NCBI RefSeq assembly: GCF_013385175.1
Contig: NZ_JABZEO010000002.1
Coordinates: 186,001-250,000 of the forward strand
Reading direction: 5' to 3'
DNA: 64,000 nucleotides
Source: Allochromatium humboldtianum
GTDB taxonomy: Bacteria; Pseudomonadota; Gammaproteobacteria; Chromatiales; Chromatiaceae
The notes beneath the pieces were generated by a model. The model saw only the letters and a program-made list of their open reading frames with translations. It had not been told where the DNA came from and ran no database searches. Of the stretch, positions 1 through 7,069 are shown in pieces. The translations under genes and the position numbers were made by a program. Numbering within the stretch: position 1 is the first letter of the stretch; each line of letters starts with the position of its first letter.

Positions 1-2
1 AG

Positions 3-140
3 GGTTTGGCCATGAAAGGCGACAGGAAGCAGACCCTCAGGCGGATCTGTGGCCATGGCCGCATCAACTGCTCGAACACGCGAGGACTGCACGCCCCGGT
101 CAACACCGTCGTCATCCATGCCACTCTCCGCGAATCGTGA
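3..140 (+). CDS. Possible 3' end of an unknown gene entering from the left
   Basis: One plus-strand frame is open from the window edge to a TGA at 138-140. It would encode about 45 residues ending in ATLRES. The composition is protein-like (mixed polar and hydrophobic residues), but no motif is recognisable and the start lies outside the window. Another frame is open for a similar length, so chance cannot be excluded. Confidence 0.2.
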   Translation, partial: GLAMKGDRKQTLRRICGHGRINCSNTRGLHAPVNTVVIHATLRES

Positions 141-188
141 AGAAATCGAGCGCACCGCACCGGGCGCGGCCGTGAGCCGGATAGAGGC

Positions 189-512
189 TCAGTCAAGCGC
201 CCGGCGTCGAACCACGGCCTCAGCGCGTGCGTAGATGGCCAGCAGCCAGGCGGCACTGGGCGGCTGATCGCCTGGATGTACCGGGAGGTCATCGTGTTGA
301 ATGAAGCGCGAGGCGGCCCGCCGGCGACGACAACCACAGGCATGGCATTGCGTCTGGGGGCGATGGAGGCGCGTGATGATCTGCTTGCGCGTCAGTATCC
401 CGGCGCGTCCGCAACAGGCATAGCGCACGCGGTAGCGCCCGGCATCGAGTAGGGCCAGAATCGTGATCCCACCCAGTGTCGTCCCAACAGACAAACCCTC
501 TCGGTTGTTCAT
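189..512 (-). CDS. Small cysteine-rich hypothetical protein
   Basis: A 107-residue protein of unknown function. The ATG at 510-512 was chosen because a GAGGAG ribosome-binding site sits just upstream of it on the minus strand; the open frame extends further upstream without support. A CC pair near residue 34 and a CHAC motif near residue 55 could form a zinc ribbon. The rest is Arg-rich with a hydrophobic segment near the start. It is transcribed away from the HTH operon at 662, so the two share the intergenic region that holds the palindromic operators. Small Cys-pair proteins like this are common on mobile elements, but I do not recognise this one. Confidence 0.5.
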   Translation of the reverse strand: MNNREGLSVGTTLGGITILALLDAGRYRVRYACCGRAGILTRKQIITRLHRPQTQCHACGCRRRRAASRFIQHDDLPVHPGDQPPSAAWLLAIYARAEAVVRRRALD

Positions 513-584
513 CGTGGTCTCCTCGGTCAGATGGTCGGCGCCGCGCGCGGGCCGTCGTGTTGCCGGTATGGCTGACCAAGAAGA

Positions 585-648
585 TAGCAATATGCTACTG
601 ACCTGACAATAGCTGATTGCAACAGGCCGCTTTCTTAGCAATCTGCTA
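585..648 (+). promoter_or_regulatory. Two palindromic operators before the HTH operon
   Basis: Two copies of a 13-base palindrome occur: TAGCAATATGCTA at 585-597 and TAGCAATCTGCTA at 636-648. Both fit TAGCA-N3-TGCTA. A degenerate half-site (TAGCTGATTGC) lies between them. The second copy ends 13 bases before the HTH start codon. The spacing and symmetry fit autoregulation by the encoded Cro/CI-type protein. A third site of the same design is found at 3853-3865. Confidence 0.6.
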
Positions 649-661
649 CTATGCAGAGACT

Positions 662-1108
662 ATGGACGTCCGACAGGCCCGCACCGAGAATCTTGAGACG
701 CTCTTGCGTCGCTACCCGTCATTGCGGGTATTTGCCGAGCGCACGGAGCTCGCTTCTTCGCATGTGAGCCAGATGAAGAACGGTGTGCGCCGGATGGGCG
801 ACGAGGTGGCCCGCCGGATCGAGGCGCAACTCGGTTTGCCGCATGGTTGGATGGACCATCCGCACGGCACCGAGGACGACACGCCGGTCGCCACCGCGAT
901 ACCGTCATCGCTCGATCAGCGGCTCTTGCAGACCTCGCCACGCGCCCGGCGCGCGTTGGAGCAGATTGTGCGCGCCGCTGAAGAGGGACGGCTCAGCGAG
1001 ATCGATCTCGAACTCATTCAGCAGATTGCCACACGCCTCGCCAGCTCGAACGGCAAATACGACCGACTGCGACTCAGGGCCAGGGATGGCGATCGAGCTG
1101 CTGACTGA
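662..1108 (+). CDS. Cro/CI-like helix-turn-helix regulator
   Basis: A 148-residue DNA-binding protein. Residues about 7-65 have the shape of a lambda-repressor-like HTH: a helix with NLETLLRRYPSL, a recognition region ELASSHVSQMKNG, then DEVARRIEAQLGLP and a WMD segment. The C-terminal half is helical and has no clear enzymatic motif. The ATG at 662 was preferred over one at 617 because it starts the conserved fold and follows the operators. The end overlaps the kinase-like gene by 23 bases, so the two are probably translationally coupled. It likely represses its own operon, in the way antitoxin-type HTH proteins do next to HipA kinases. Confidence 0.75.
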   Translation: MDVRQARTENLETLLRRYPSLRVFAERTELASSHVSQMKNGVRRMGDEVARRIEAQLGLPHGWMDHPHGTEDDTPVATAIPSSLDQRLLQTSPRARRALEQIVRAAEEGRLSEIDLELIQQIATRLASSNGKYDRLRLRARDGDRAAD

Positions 1109-1904
1109 AGGCGCTTATCGCAGCTATCTCGAACCTACAGCAGAGGCCGGAATCGAGGCCAGTCACTTGGCGCGGGTCTGTTTCAGTGACGGTGAGATCC
1201 GGCGGGTCTACATCAAGTTCTATCCGGAGTCCAACCATGGTCTCGTCAACGAGATCACCGGACACTTGCTCGCAGCGGCCATCGGCTTGCCTGTTCCTCA
1301 ACACGCGGCGGTGATCTTTGTGCCGAAGATCGCGCTGCCGGCGTGCCCCGCCTGGGCCGATACGGTTCCGGGTGAATCGATTCCGGGCTGGTGCACCCTG
1401 GATATGGCGGCACCGAGTCTCAGGTTCCTGCTCTCTCAGGACCATGATGAACCCCTGGATACCACGCACCCCCTCGTCGAAGAACTGCGCAAAACCGATA
1501 AATTGATTTCATTTATGGCTTTCGATGATTGGATTGCAAACACCGATCGTCATTTGGGCAACCTACTGCGTCTGGGGAAGCACCGTTATCTGCTCATCGA
1601 TCACGGCCAGATGTTCGGCGGCCTCACATGGACGGCCAAGACGTTGCGGGATACCAGCCTCCGTTACGCCAACAGTTTGCGCGAGCTGCTTGCGCCACAG
1701 ACGCACACGCCAGACTATCGCCGTCGGCTGGCCCGGGAATCGTGCGCCTACCATGGCGAGGCGCTGATACAGGTCAGTGAGCATCTACTAGACTGGTGGG
1801 TATCCCTGCTAGACGACGCGGAAAGACAAGCCGCGGCGGAGTTTTTGGGTAATCGCGCCCAGGATCACCATATTTGTGCTCGCTACCAGATGCAGCGTCT
1901 ATGA
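1086..1904 (+). CDS. HipA-like Ser/Thr kinase (HipA_2 type)
   Basis: A 272-residue short HipA-family protein. It keeps the catalytic motif NTDRHLGN at about 152-159 (catalytic Asp and metal-binding Asn), the metal-binding Asp in LLIDHG near 170, and a candidate ATP-binding Lys in YIKFYP near 44. The N-terminal Couple_hipA subdomain of classical HipA is absent, as in the HipA_2 group. Classical HipA phosphorylates GltX or other translation components and is blocked by the HTH protein HipB; the substrate here is unknown. It overlaps the HTH gene upstream by 23 bases and the DUF3037 gene downstream by ATGA, so all three form one operon on an island. A toxin or defence role is an inference. Confidence 0.75.
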   Translation: MAIELLTEGAYRSYLEPTAEAGIEASHLARVCFSDGEIRRVYIKFYPESNHGLVNEITGHLLAAAIGLPVPQHAAVIFVPKIALPACPAWADTVPGESIPGWCTLDMAAPSLRFLLSQDHDEPLDTTHPLVEELRKTDKLISFMAFDDWIANTDRHLGNLLRLGKHRYLLIDHGQMFGGLTWTAKTLRDTSLRYANSLRELLAPQTHTPDYRRRLARESCAYHGEALIQVSEHLLDWWVSLLDDAERQAAAEFLGNRAQDHHICARYQMQRL

Positions 1905-2782
1905 GCCTCTACGCCAACCTACGCCTGAAAGCCAGCCCGTCGCCGGTGCCGGCGGTGAAGGGACATTGGTTCAACATCCGCTTCACCCCTGACCTGACGG
2001 ATGGCGAGACGCTCAATATCGGGGTCGGATTCGTTGCCGAAGACCGACAGATCCACGCCAAACTACTGGCTGACTTCACCTGTCTGCATTGTCTATACGG
2101 CGATCGCCTCGACTTCGATGAGCTGCAGTTCCTGATCGACCTGCTGAGGCAGCACTGGACGTATACCGGGGTACCGCAGTCCCCTCCAAGCCCCAACATC
2201 GCTTTCAGCGTACTGAAGTACGCGGCCGGCGACAGCATCGAAGCGATCCTGGAGGAGCTGTACCAGGAAACCGTGTCGTTGCAACCGGATAGCTTCGCCC
2301 GGCGGAGAGCCAACAACAATATCCGTTGCATTGATACGCAAGCCGCACGCGTGCTGGTATTCGAGGCGATGGTGCGCAAAGCGCCGCTTTCGGCCGCGAT
2401 GCTGGCGACCAATCCGATCTGGTCTGTCGACGGCAATAAAAGGCTGGACATGCCGATTCGTTCACACCACCGATTTGGCACCCTCATCTCTCTCTGGTAC
2501 CAAACAACGCAAACACGCGAACTCAACACCCTGCGCGCCCAAGCGGACTTGGACGCCGCACGGCGTCTGTTTCCCGATGACGTCGGTGGGTTGTTCATCC
2601 TGCGCCCCCCCGTTGGTCAGCCAGGCTATGACCAGAAGCAACAGCAGCAGATCAACCAGGTCATTGAAATGACAACGTGGCGTCTGAGCATGCAGCACAT
2701 GCGTTGCGAAGTTGAGGATGATCCGGACATCTTGGCCGAGCGTGTTCTGCGCTGGTCCGATATGACTGCTGTACACATATGA
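1901..2782 (+). CDS. DUF3037 family protein
   Basis: A 293-residue protein whose start (WFNIRFTPDLTDGETLNIGVGF) resembles the DUF3037 family, in which an N-terminal domain begins with a similar 'RF.PD...GE..NIGV' stretch. The rest is mixed alpha/beta with no catalytic motif I can name. It begins at ATGA overlapping the stop of the HipA-like gene, which fits the known frequent pairing of DUF3037 with HipA_2 kinases. The biochemical role of the family is not known to me. A substrate-adaptor or immunity role beside the kinase is only an inference. Confidence 0.65.
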   Translation: MSLYANLRLKASPSPVPAVKGHWFNIRFTPDLTDGETLNIGVGFVAEDRQIHAKLLADFTCLHCLYGDRLDFDELQFLIDLLRQHWTYTGVPQSPPSPNIAFSVLKYAAGDSIEAILEELYQETVSLQPDSFARRRANNNIRCIDTQAARVLVFEAMVRKAPLSAAMLATNPIWSVDGNKRLDMPIRSHHRFGTLISLWYQTTQTRELNTLRAQADLDAARRLFPDDVGGLFILRPPVGQPGYDQKQQQQINQVIEMTTWRLSMQHMRCEVEDDPDILAERVLRWSDMTAVHI

Positions 2783-2884
2783 CGGCTCAGTTGGCCAAAT
2801 CGACGGTCATCGACGCGCTTGCCCTCAATCTGTTTCATCCCAGCTCCTGCATCAGCCTGTCCCCCTTGGCGCTCCGACCTTGAG
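2779..2884 (+). CDS. Possible 34-residue peptide at the operon end
   Basis: An ATGA overlap with the DUF3037 stop opens a short frame of 34 codons that closes at TGA 2882-2884, a few bases before the IS5-type element. Translational coupling is possible. The peptide has no recognisable motif and could be a chance frame or the remains of a longer gene. Confidence 0.2.
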
Positions 2885-2960
2885 TTGCGCGGCTTAGAGC
2901 CTATCCCAAAAGGTGATATTCTCGGCGGAAGTTTTCTCGATCAAAGGAGTCAGAACGACG

Positions 2961-3389
2961 ATGAGCTTGGCGGTTCAAGACGATGGTTGGCGGTTATCCG
3001 ACGCCCTGTGGGCCCAGCTCAACCCCCTGTTGCCCGTGTACCAGCCGCCGTCCCATCCGCTGGGCTGCCATCGGCGCCGCATCGAGGATCGGGTGGTGAT
3101 GGAGGGGATCTTGTTTGTATTGCGCACCGGCTGTCAATGGAATGCGCTCAACGCCACCGGGATCTGTTCGAGCAGCACGGCGCATCGACGGTTTCTGGAG
3201 TGGGTGGAGGCCGGGGTGTTCGAGCGTTTCTGGCAGGCCGGTGTGCTCAAATACGATGAACTCCAAGGGATCGACTGGTCGTGGCTGTCGCTGGATGGGA
3301 CGATGACCAAGGCGCCGCTGGCGGGGTCAAAAAAACGGGGCGCAACCCGACGGATCGCGGCAAACAGGGTGTCAAGCGCAGCCTGTTGA
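2961..3389 (+). CDS. IS5-family transposase, upstream frame (OrfA)
   Basis: The 142-residue product covers the N-terminal part of an IS5-type DDE transposase. It has the WALWAQLNPLLP-like helical start (here DALWAQLNPLLP), the GILFVLRTGCQWN motif and the first catalytic Asp in LSLDGT near residue 112. The ATG at 2961 follows an AAAGGAGT ribosome-binding site. Codons AAA AAA at 3330-3335 preceded by an A form the heptamer A AAA AAA, where a -1 shift joins the second frame. Without the shift this frame ends at 3389 and lacks the remaining catalytic residues. Confidence 0.8.
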   Translation: MSLAVQDDGWRLSDALWAQLNPLLPVYQPPSHPLGCHRRRIEDRVVMEGILFVLRTGCQWNALNATGICSSSTAHRRFLEWVEAGVFERFWQAGVLKYDELQGIDWSWLSLDGTMTKAPLAGSKKRGATRRIAANRVSSAAC

Positions 3390-3799
3390 CGGAAGGCGCT
3401 GGCCTTCCCCTGGCGGTAGCCATCGACGGGGCCAACCGCCATGACATGAAGCTCACGCGCACGACCTTGGAGGGGATCATCGTCCCCCGTCCCGCCCCCA
3501 CGCCCGAGAGACCACAGGGCCTGTGCCTGGATGCCGGCTATGACTATGACGAGGTCCGGACGATCGCTGCGGAGTTGGGGTTCACGCCCCACATTCGCCC
3601 GCGGGGTGAGGAAGCCGAGGCCGTCGTGCGTCACCCCGACTTCAAGCCCCGGCGCTGGGTGGTGGAGCGCACACATAGCTGGATGAATCGCTTCCGTCGC
3701 CTGTTGGTGCGCTGGGAGAAGCGCGATGACACCTACTTGGCCATGGTCCATCTGGCGCTCGGGATCATCACTTGGCGGGCTACCGGCCTTTTGGGATAG
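3329..3799 (+). CDS. IS5-family transposase, -1 frame (OrfB part)
   Basis: The frame entered by a -1 slip at the A7 run 3329-3335 carries the second and third catalytic regions: AVAIDGANRHDMKL, then LCLDAGYDYDEV with the second Asp, and the C-terminal VVERTHSWMNRFRRL with the catalytic Glu (YREK-like signature). It ends with TGLLG at the right terminal repeat. The start given is the slip site and not an initiation codon. Split transposases expressed by -1 frameshifting are known in the IS427/IS1031 groups of IS5. Confidence 0.8.
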   Translation, partial: KKTGRNPTDRGKQGVKRSLLTEGAGLPLAVAIDGANRHDMKLTRTTLEGIIVPRPAPTPERPQGLCLDAGYDYDEVRTIAAELGFTPHIRPRGEEAEAVVRHPDFKPRRWVVERTHSWMNRFRRLLVRWEKRDDTYLAMVHLALGIITWRATGLLG

Positions 3800-3833
3800 G
3801 CTCTTAGTGAAAGTCCGTGCGGAGTCGTACTAT

Positions 3834-3865
3834 TTTGCTATTTATTTTTGAATAGCAAATTGCTA
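3834..3865 (+). promoter_or_regulatory. Palindromic operator upstream of the excisionase gene
   Basis: TAGCAAATTGCTA at 3853-3865 is a perfect palindrome of the TAGCA-N3-TGCTA type seen at 585 and 636. It overlaps a larger inverted repeat, TTTGCTATT at 3834-3842 facing AATAGCAAA at 3851-3859. It lies about 130 bases before the excisionase-like gene in AT-rich sequence. The shared motif suggests one regulator acts at both ends of this island segment. Confidence 0.55.
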
Positions 3866-3994
3866 CTATTTGTTTCAGGATCTTCACAACGGGCCGTGAA
3901 GAGCGACTCATCCACGAAACGCTCATACAGCCTCATTCACAGCGCTTGATCTTGGAAGCCAAGCGGCGAGCGCGAGACTCGCGGAGGCCTTTCA

Positions 3995-4321
3995 TTGAAA
4001 ACATTCGATCTACTTGAAGCGTCCGCTTTTCTCAGGATGCATCCCGAAACCCTACGACGCCTCGCCGTTGCCGGGGAAATTCCTGGTGCCAAACCCAGTA
4101 AACATTGGCTGTTCATCGACGAGGATCTGGTCGAGTGGCTGCGCGCGCGCTACTCCGAAAAAGCGCGAGGGGGTGAGCCGAGTGGAACGATGACATCCTC
4201 TACCGTCAACCCGATAACCGGTGTTGGTGAAGGCGCTTCACCACACCAGACGGCAAAGAAATACGAAGATCTCCTGGAGCGTCGCCCAAGGAGTGCAACG
4301 AGGAATGCGAAGCGCTTCTAA
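3995..4321 (+). CDS. Excisionase-like helix-turn-helix protein
   Basis: A 108-residue protein with a winged HTH of the MerR/excisionase class at residues 1-52: TFDLLEASAFLRMHPETLRRLAV-type start, then GEIPGAKPSKHWLF and DEDLVEWL. It starts at TTG 3995 behind a GGAGG ribosome-binding site at 3983. The last ~40 residues are read from a decayed copy of the integrase 5' end in another frame, so the native C-terminus has probably been replaced by read-through into that duplicate. Upstream of an integrase and behind the shared operator, a role in excision control is likely. Confidence 0.6.
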   Translation: MKTFDLLEASAFLRMHPETLRRLAVAGEIPGAKPSKHWLFIDEDLVEWLRARYSEKARGGEPSGTMTSSTVNPITGVGEGASPHQTAKKYEDLLERRPRSATRNAKRF

Positions 4322-4329
4322 AACAATGA
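4198..4329 (+). pseudogene. Decayed partial copy of the integrase 5' end
   Basis: Read in the integrase frame, this stretch gives LYRQPDNRCW, a TGA stop, then RRFTTPDGKEIRRS and an unrelated tail to TGA 4327-4329. The true integrase starts LYRRPNSRCWWTRFTTPDGKEVRRS. The in-frame TGA takes the place of the second Trp codon. The similarity runs for about 75-130 bases and then fades. It looks like the remnant of an earlier integrase copy or of a tandem integration event. It underlies the 3' end of the excisionase-like gene in a different frame. Confidence 0.65.
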
Positions 4330-4572
4330 GTGCATAACACGCTCGCTAAATCCGTGCAGAGCTTGGTGTCCACTCCAGCGTGCACCGCACCTGTTGAAAT
4401 TTGAGAGGTTGATGCTCAGGCCGACTCAGGACAGTGCGTAGGCTTTTCGTGCGCACGTGATCCCTTCCCAAGAAGATTTCCATGCATGGTGTGGCAAACG
4501 CCTAGCCGCTTGAGTGCATTCTCAGTATGCTGATTCAGCGCGAGCGGCAGACATGATCGAGAGGTTCAAGAC

Positions 4573-5595
4573 ATGCTCTACCGCCGACCCAACAGCCGTT
4601 GCTGGTGGACTCGTTTCACCACGCCAGACGGCAAGGAAGTACGAAGAAGCACTGGCACGGAAGACAAGAAGGATGCCGAGGAGTACGAGGCAAAGCTGAA
4701 GCAGGAGCTATGGCGAGTGGCCCGGCTGGGTGAGAAGCCCAAGCGGACATGGCCCGAAGCTGTCGTTCGCTGGCTGGAGGAGACTGAGCACAAAGCCAGT
4801 CGGCAGGATGACATCAATCTGTTGCGCTGGCTCGATGGGCATTTTGGCGCACTGCTCCTAGACGAAATCACGACTGACAGGATTGATCAAGCCGCCAAGG
4901 CACGCAAGGGAACTGCACCAGCGACCAAGAACAGGATGCTGGCACTGATTCGCGCTATTCTACGTCGCGCCGAGCGTCAATGGGGGTGGATCGATCGCGC
5001 ACCAGCGGTGCGGATGTACTCGGCGCCCAATCAGCGCGTGCGCTGGATTACGCGGGACGAAGCGGACCGCTTGCTCGCGGAACTGCCCGAACATCTGTCA
5101 GATATGGCGCGGTTTACGCTGGCGACCGGACTCAGACGCGCCAACGTCACCGGCTTGGAGTGGAGTCAAATAGATATACCGCGCCGGGTAGCCTGGATTC
5201 ACCCGGATCAGGCCAAAGCGCGTAAGGCCATCGGAATCCCGCTCAATGCTGATGCGGTTGACGTGCTCCGTCGCCAAATCGAGCGCGACCCAAAATGGGT
5301 GTTCACGTACAAGGGCAGGCCGATCACACAGGTCTCGACAGCGGCATGGTACAAGGCACTGGAGCGCGCTGGGATCGAAGATTTCCGCTGGCACGATCTA
5401 AGACATACCTGGGCGAGCTGGCATGTTCAGGGCGGAACATCGTTGCAGGATTTGATGGCGATGGGTGGCTGGTCGAGCTATGACTTGGTGCTCCGGTATG
5501 CGCATCTGGCACCGGAACACTTGGCCGAAGCGGCAGCCCGGATTGAATCGGGCCGCACATTATCCGGCACATCACTTCAGGCACTGCAAGCCTAA
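4573..5595 (+). CDS. Tyrosine recombinase / island integrase
   Basis: A 340-residue phage-type site-specific recombinase. The N-terminal ~60 residues form a short arm-type domain (RFTTPDGKEVRRSTG), followed by the SAM-like core-binding region and the catalytic domain. Visible catalytic residues are the first Arg in TLATGLRRANVTGLEW, then HDLRHTWASWH (His-x-x-Arg-His), GGWSS with Trp in the His/Trp position, and the nucleophilic Tyr in LRYAHLAPEHL. An AGAGG site lies 8 bases before the ATG. The gene ends 13 bases from the CCA end of tRNA-Thr, the expected attachment site, and probably drives integration and excision of the island. Confidence 0.93.
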   Translation: MLYRRPNSRCWWTRFTTPDGKEVRRSTGTEDKKDAEEYEAKLKQELWRVARLGEKPKRTWPEAVVRWLEETEHKASRQDDINLLRWLDGHFGALLLDEITTDRIDQAAKARKGTAPATKNRMLALIRAILRRAERQWGWIDRAPAVRMYSAPNQRVRWITRDEADRLLAELPEHLSDMARFTLATGLRRANVTGLEWSQIDIPRRVAWIHPDQAKARKAIGIPLNADAVDVLRRQIERDPKWVFTYKGRPITQVSTAAWYKALERAGIEDFRWHDLRHTWASWHVQGGTSLQDLMAMGGWSSYDLVLRYAHLAPEHLAEAAARIESGRTLSGTSLQALQA

Positions 5596-5608
5596 GTCAT
5601 TGAATTTA

Positions 5609-5684
<76 letters not shown>

Positions 5685-5885
5685 GAAGGAGCCGCAAATA
5701 GTATCCGAAGCGATCGGGCGTATCAAGCATTGGGCGGCGTCGCGGCGTCGTTGCAAACGAAATGGTCGATAAATATCTGTGACGTGATATATCTGCTGTT
5801 CATCGGTTTCGTCGAGGCCGGTATTCCGCTGGGCGTGCCGGCGCCTGATCAGGTGCGCGCCTGGACGCGGGGCTGATCCAACCGC

Positions 5886-7055
5886 ATGGAGCAAACAGTC
5901 GTGAAATTCCTCCATACTGCCGATTGGCAACTCGGCAAACCCTTCGCCCGGATTCCGGATGCCGACAAGCGGCACAGGCTCCAGCAGGCGCGTTTGGACT
6001 GTCTGGAACGGCTCGCCGCGATCGCCCGACGCGCGGACGCGCGGTTCATCCTGGTCGCGGGGGATCTGTTCGACTCGCCCAGCCCGGCGCGCTCACTGGT
6101 CTCGGCGACCTTCCAGGCCATCGGCGCCATGCGTCTTCCGGTCGTCGCCATTCCCGGCAACCATGATTTCGGCGGACCGGGCGGCCCCTGGGAGCAGGCG
6201 TTCGTGCAGCAGGAAATGGCCGCGCTGGCGCCGAATTTCAGCATCCTCACCGAGGAACGGCCTCTGGTGCTGGACGAGGCCGTGATCCTGCCGGCGCCGC
6301 TGCATCAGCGCCATGTGGCGCATGATCCGACCGCCTGGATCCGCCAGACCTGTGACGCGCTCCCCGATGATCGACCTCGGATCGTGCTGGCTCATGGCAG
6401 TGTGCATGGATTCGGTTCGGCGGATGAGGAGGAGGGCGCCACGACCTACAATCGGCTCGACCTGAGCCGGTTGCCGGACGACCAAATCGACTATATCGCG
6501 CTCGGCGACTGGCACGGGCTGAAGTCGATCGATCCTAAGACCTGGTATTCGGGCACTCCCGAGATCGACGGCTTTCCGAAGGGCGAGGGCCACCGGCCCG
6601 GTCATGCGCTGCTGGTCGAAGTTGCGCGCGGTGTCGCGCCCCAGGTCGAGGTGGTCGCGACTGGGTCGATTCGCTGGGAGCGAATCGGTTTCCGCTTCGA
6701 TGCAGAGTCCTCGCTCGCTCAGCTCGAACGGCTCTTCGACGACCGGCTCGGCAGTGGAGCAGAGGGTGCGCTGTTGCATCTGGATCTGAGCGGACGGTTG
6801 ACGCTCAGCGAGCGTCTGGCGCTCGATCAGCGGCTGGAGACCTGGGAAGCGCGGCTCATTTGGCTCAGAGTCGATGATCAGGTGCGTGAAGCCCCGTCCG
6901 GGGACGAGATCGAACGCTTGACCCAGCGCGCCGAGGATCCGCTGACGGCGCGTGTCGCCCGGCGTCTGCTGGCTGAAACCGAGAGCCTGGATGCCGAAGT
7001 CGCCGCCATTGCCCGGCTCGCGCTGCGCGAGCTCTATCAAGCCGCCAACGCCTGA
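5886..7055 (+). CDS. SbcD/YhaO-like DNA repair metallophosphoesterase
   Basis: A 389-residue calcineurin-like phosphoesterase. Metal-binding motifs are in order: HTADWQLG near residue 10, GDLFDSP near 58, GNHDFGG near 97, LAHGSVHG near 170 and GDWHGLK near 208. Proteins of this family (SbcD, Mre11, YhaO) are Mn-dependent nucleases working with an SMC-like ATPase. The partner is the next gene, 14 bases downstream. The C-terminal 130 residues are helical and probably contact the partner. The ATG at 5886 gives five extra residues before the conserved core; a GTG at 5901 is an alternative. YhaO-type is favoured over SbcD because of the partner's architecture. Confidence 0.85.
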   Translation: MEQTVVKFLHTADWQLGKPFARIPDADKRHRLQQARLDCLERLAAIARRADARFILVAGDLFDSPSPARSLVSATFQAIGAMRLPVVAIPGNHDFGGPGGPWEQAFVQQEMAALAPNFSILTEERPLVLDEAVILPAPLHQRHVAHDPTAWIRQTCDALPDDRPRIVLAHGSVHGFGSADEEEGATTYNRLDLSRLPDDQIDYIALGDWHGLKSIDPKTWYSGTPEIDGFPKGEGHRPGHALLVEVARGVAPQVEVVATGSIRWERIGFRFDAESSLAQLERLFDDRLGSGAEGALLHLDLSGRLTLSERLALDQRLETWEARLIWLRVDDQVREAPSGDEIERLTQRAEDPLTARVARRLLAETESLDAEVAAIARLALRELYQAANA

Positions 7056-7069
7056 ATGGATTCCGCACC

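Larger units (their letters stand above)
2897..3803 (+). mobile_element. IS5-family insertion sequence, intact
   Basis: A 907-bp element bounded by perfect 17-base terminal inverted repeats, GAGCCTATCCCAAAAGG at the left and its complement at the right. It is flanked by a TTA direct repeat (2894-2896 and 3804-3806), the expected 3-base target duplication of some IS5 subgroups. The transposase is split over two frames joined by an A7 slippery run. Both ends and both frames look whole, so the element may still be active. It separates the HTH/HipA operon from the third operator and the excisionase gene. Confidence 0.85.
1..5608. mobile_element. Right end of a tRNA-Thr-associated genomic island
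   Basis: The segment up to the 3' end of tRNA-Thr has the marks of an integrated island. A tyrosine recombinase ends 13 bases from the tRNA CCA end, and an excisionase-like gene, a decayed integrase fragment, an insertion sequence and an HTH/HipA-like/DUF3037 operon lie beside it. Tyrosine integrases of this kind usually attach at tRNA 3' ends. No second copy of the tRNA 3' end was found inside the window, so the other island border must lie beyond base 1. The span given is therefore only the visible part. Confidence 0.7.

Noticed and set aside
1-200. Second island attachment site
   Set aside because: No copy of the tRNA-Thr 3' end (GGATTCGAACC and flank) is found in the first bases or elsewhere in the island segment.
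4514-4699. Short frame overlapping the integrase start
   Set aside because: It is the integrase 5' end in another frame; the match to the excisionase tail is explained by the duplicated integrase DNA.
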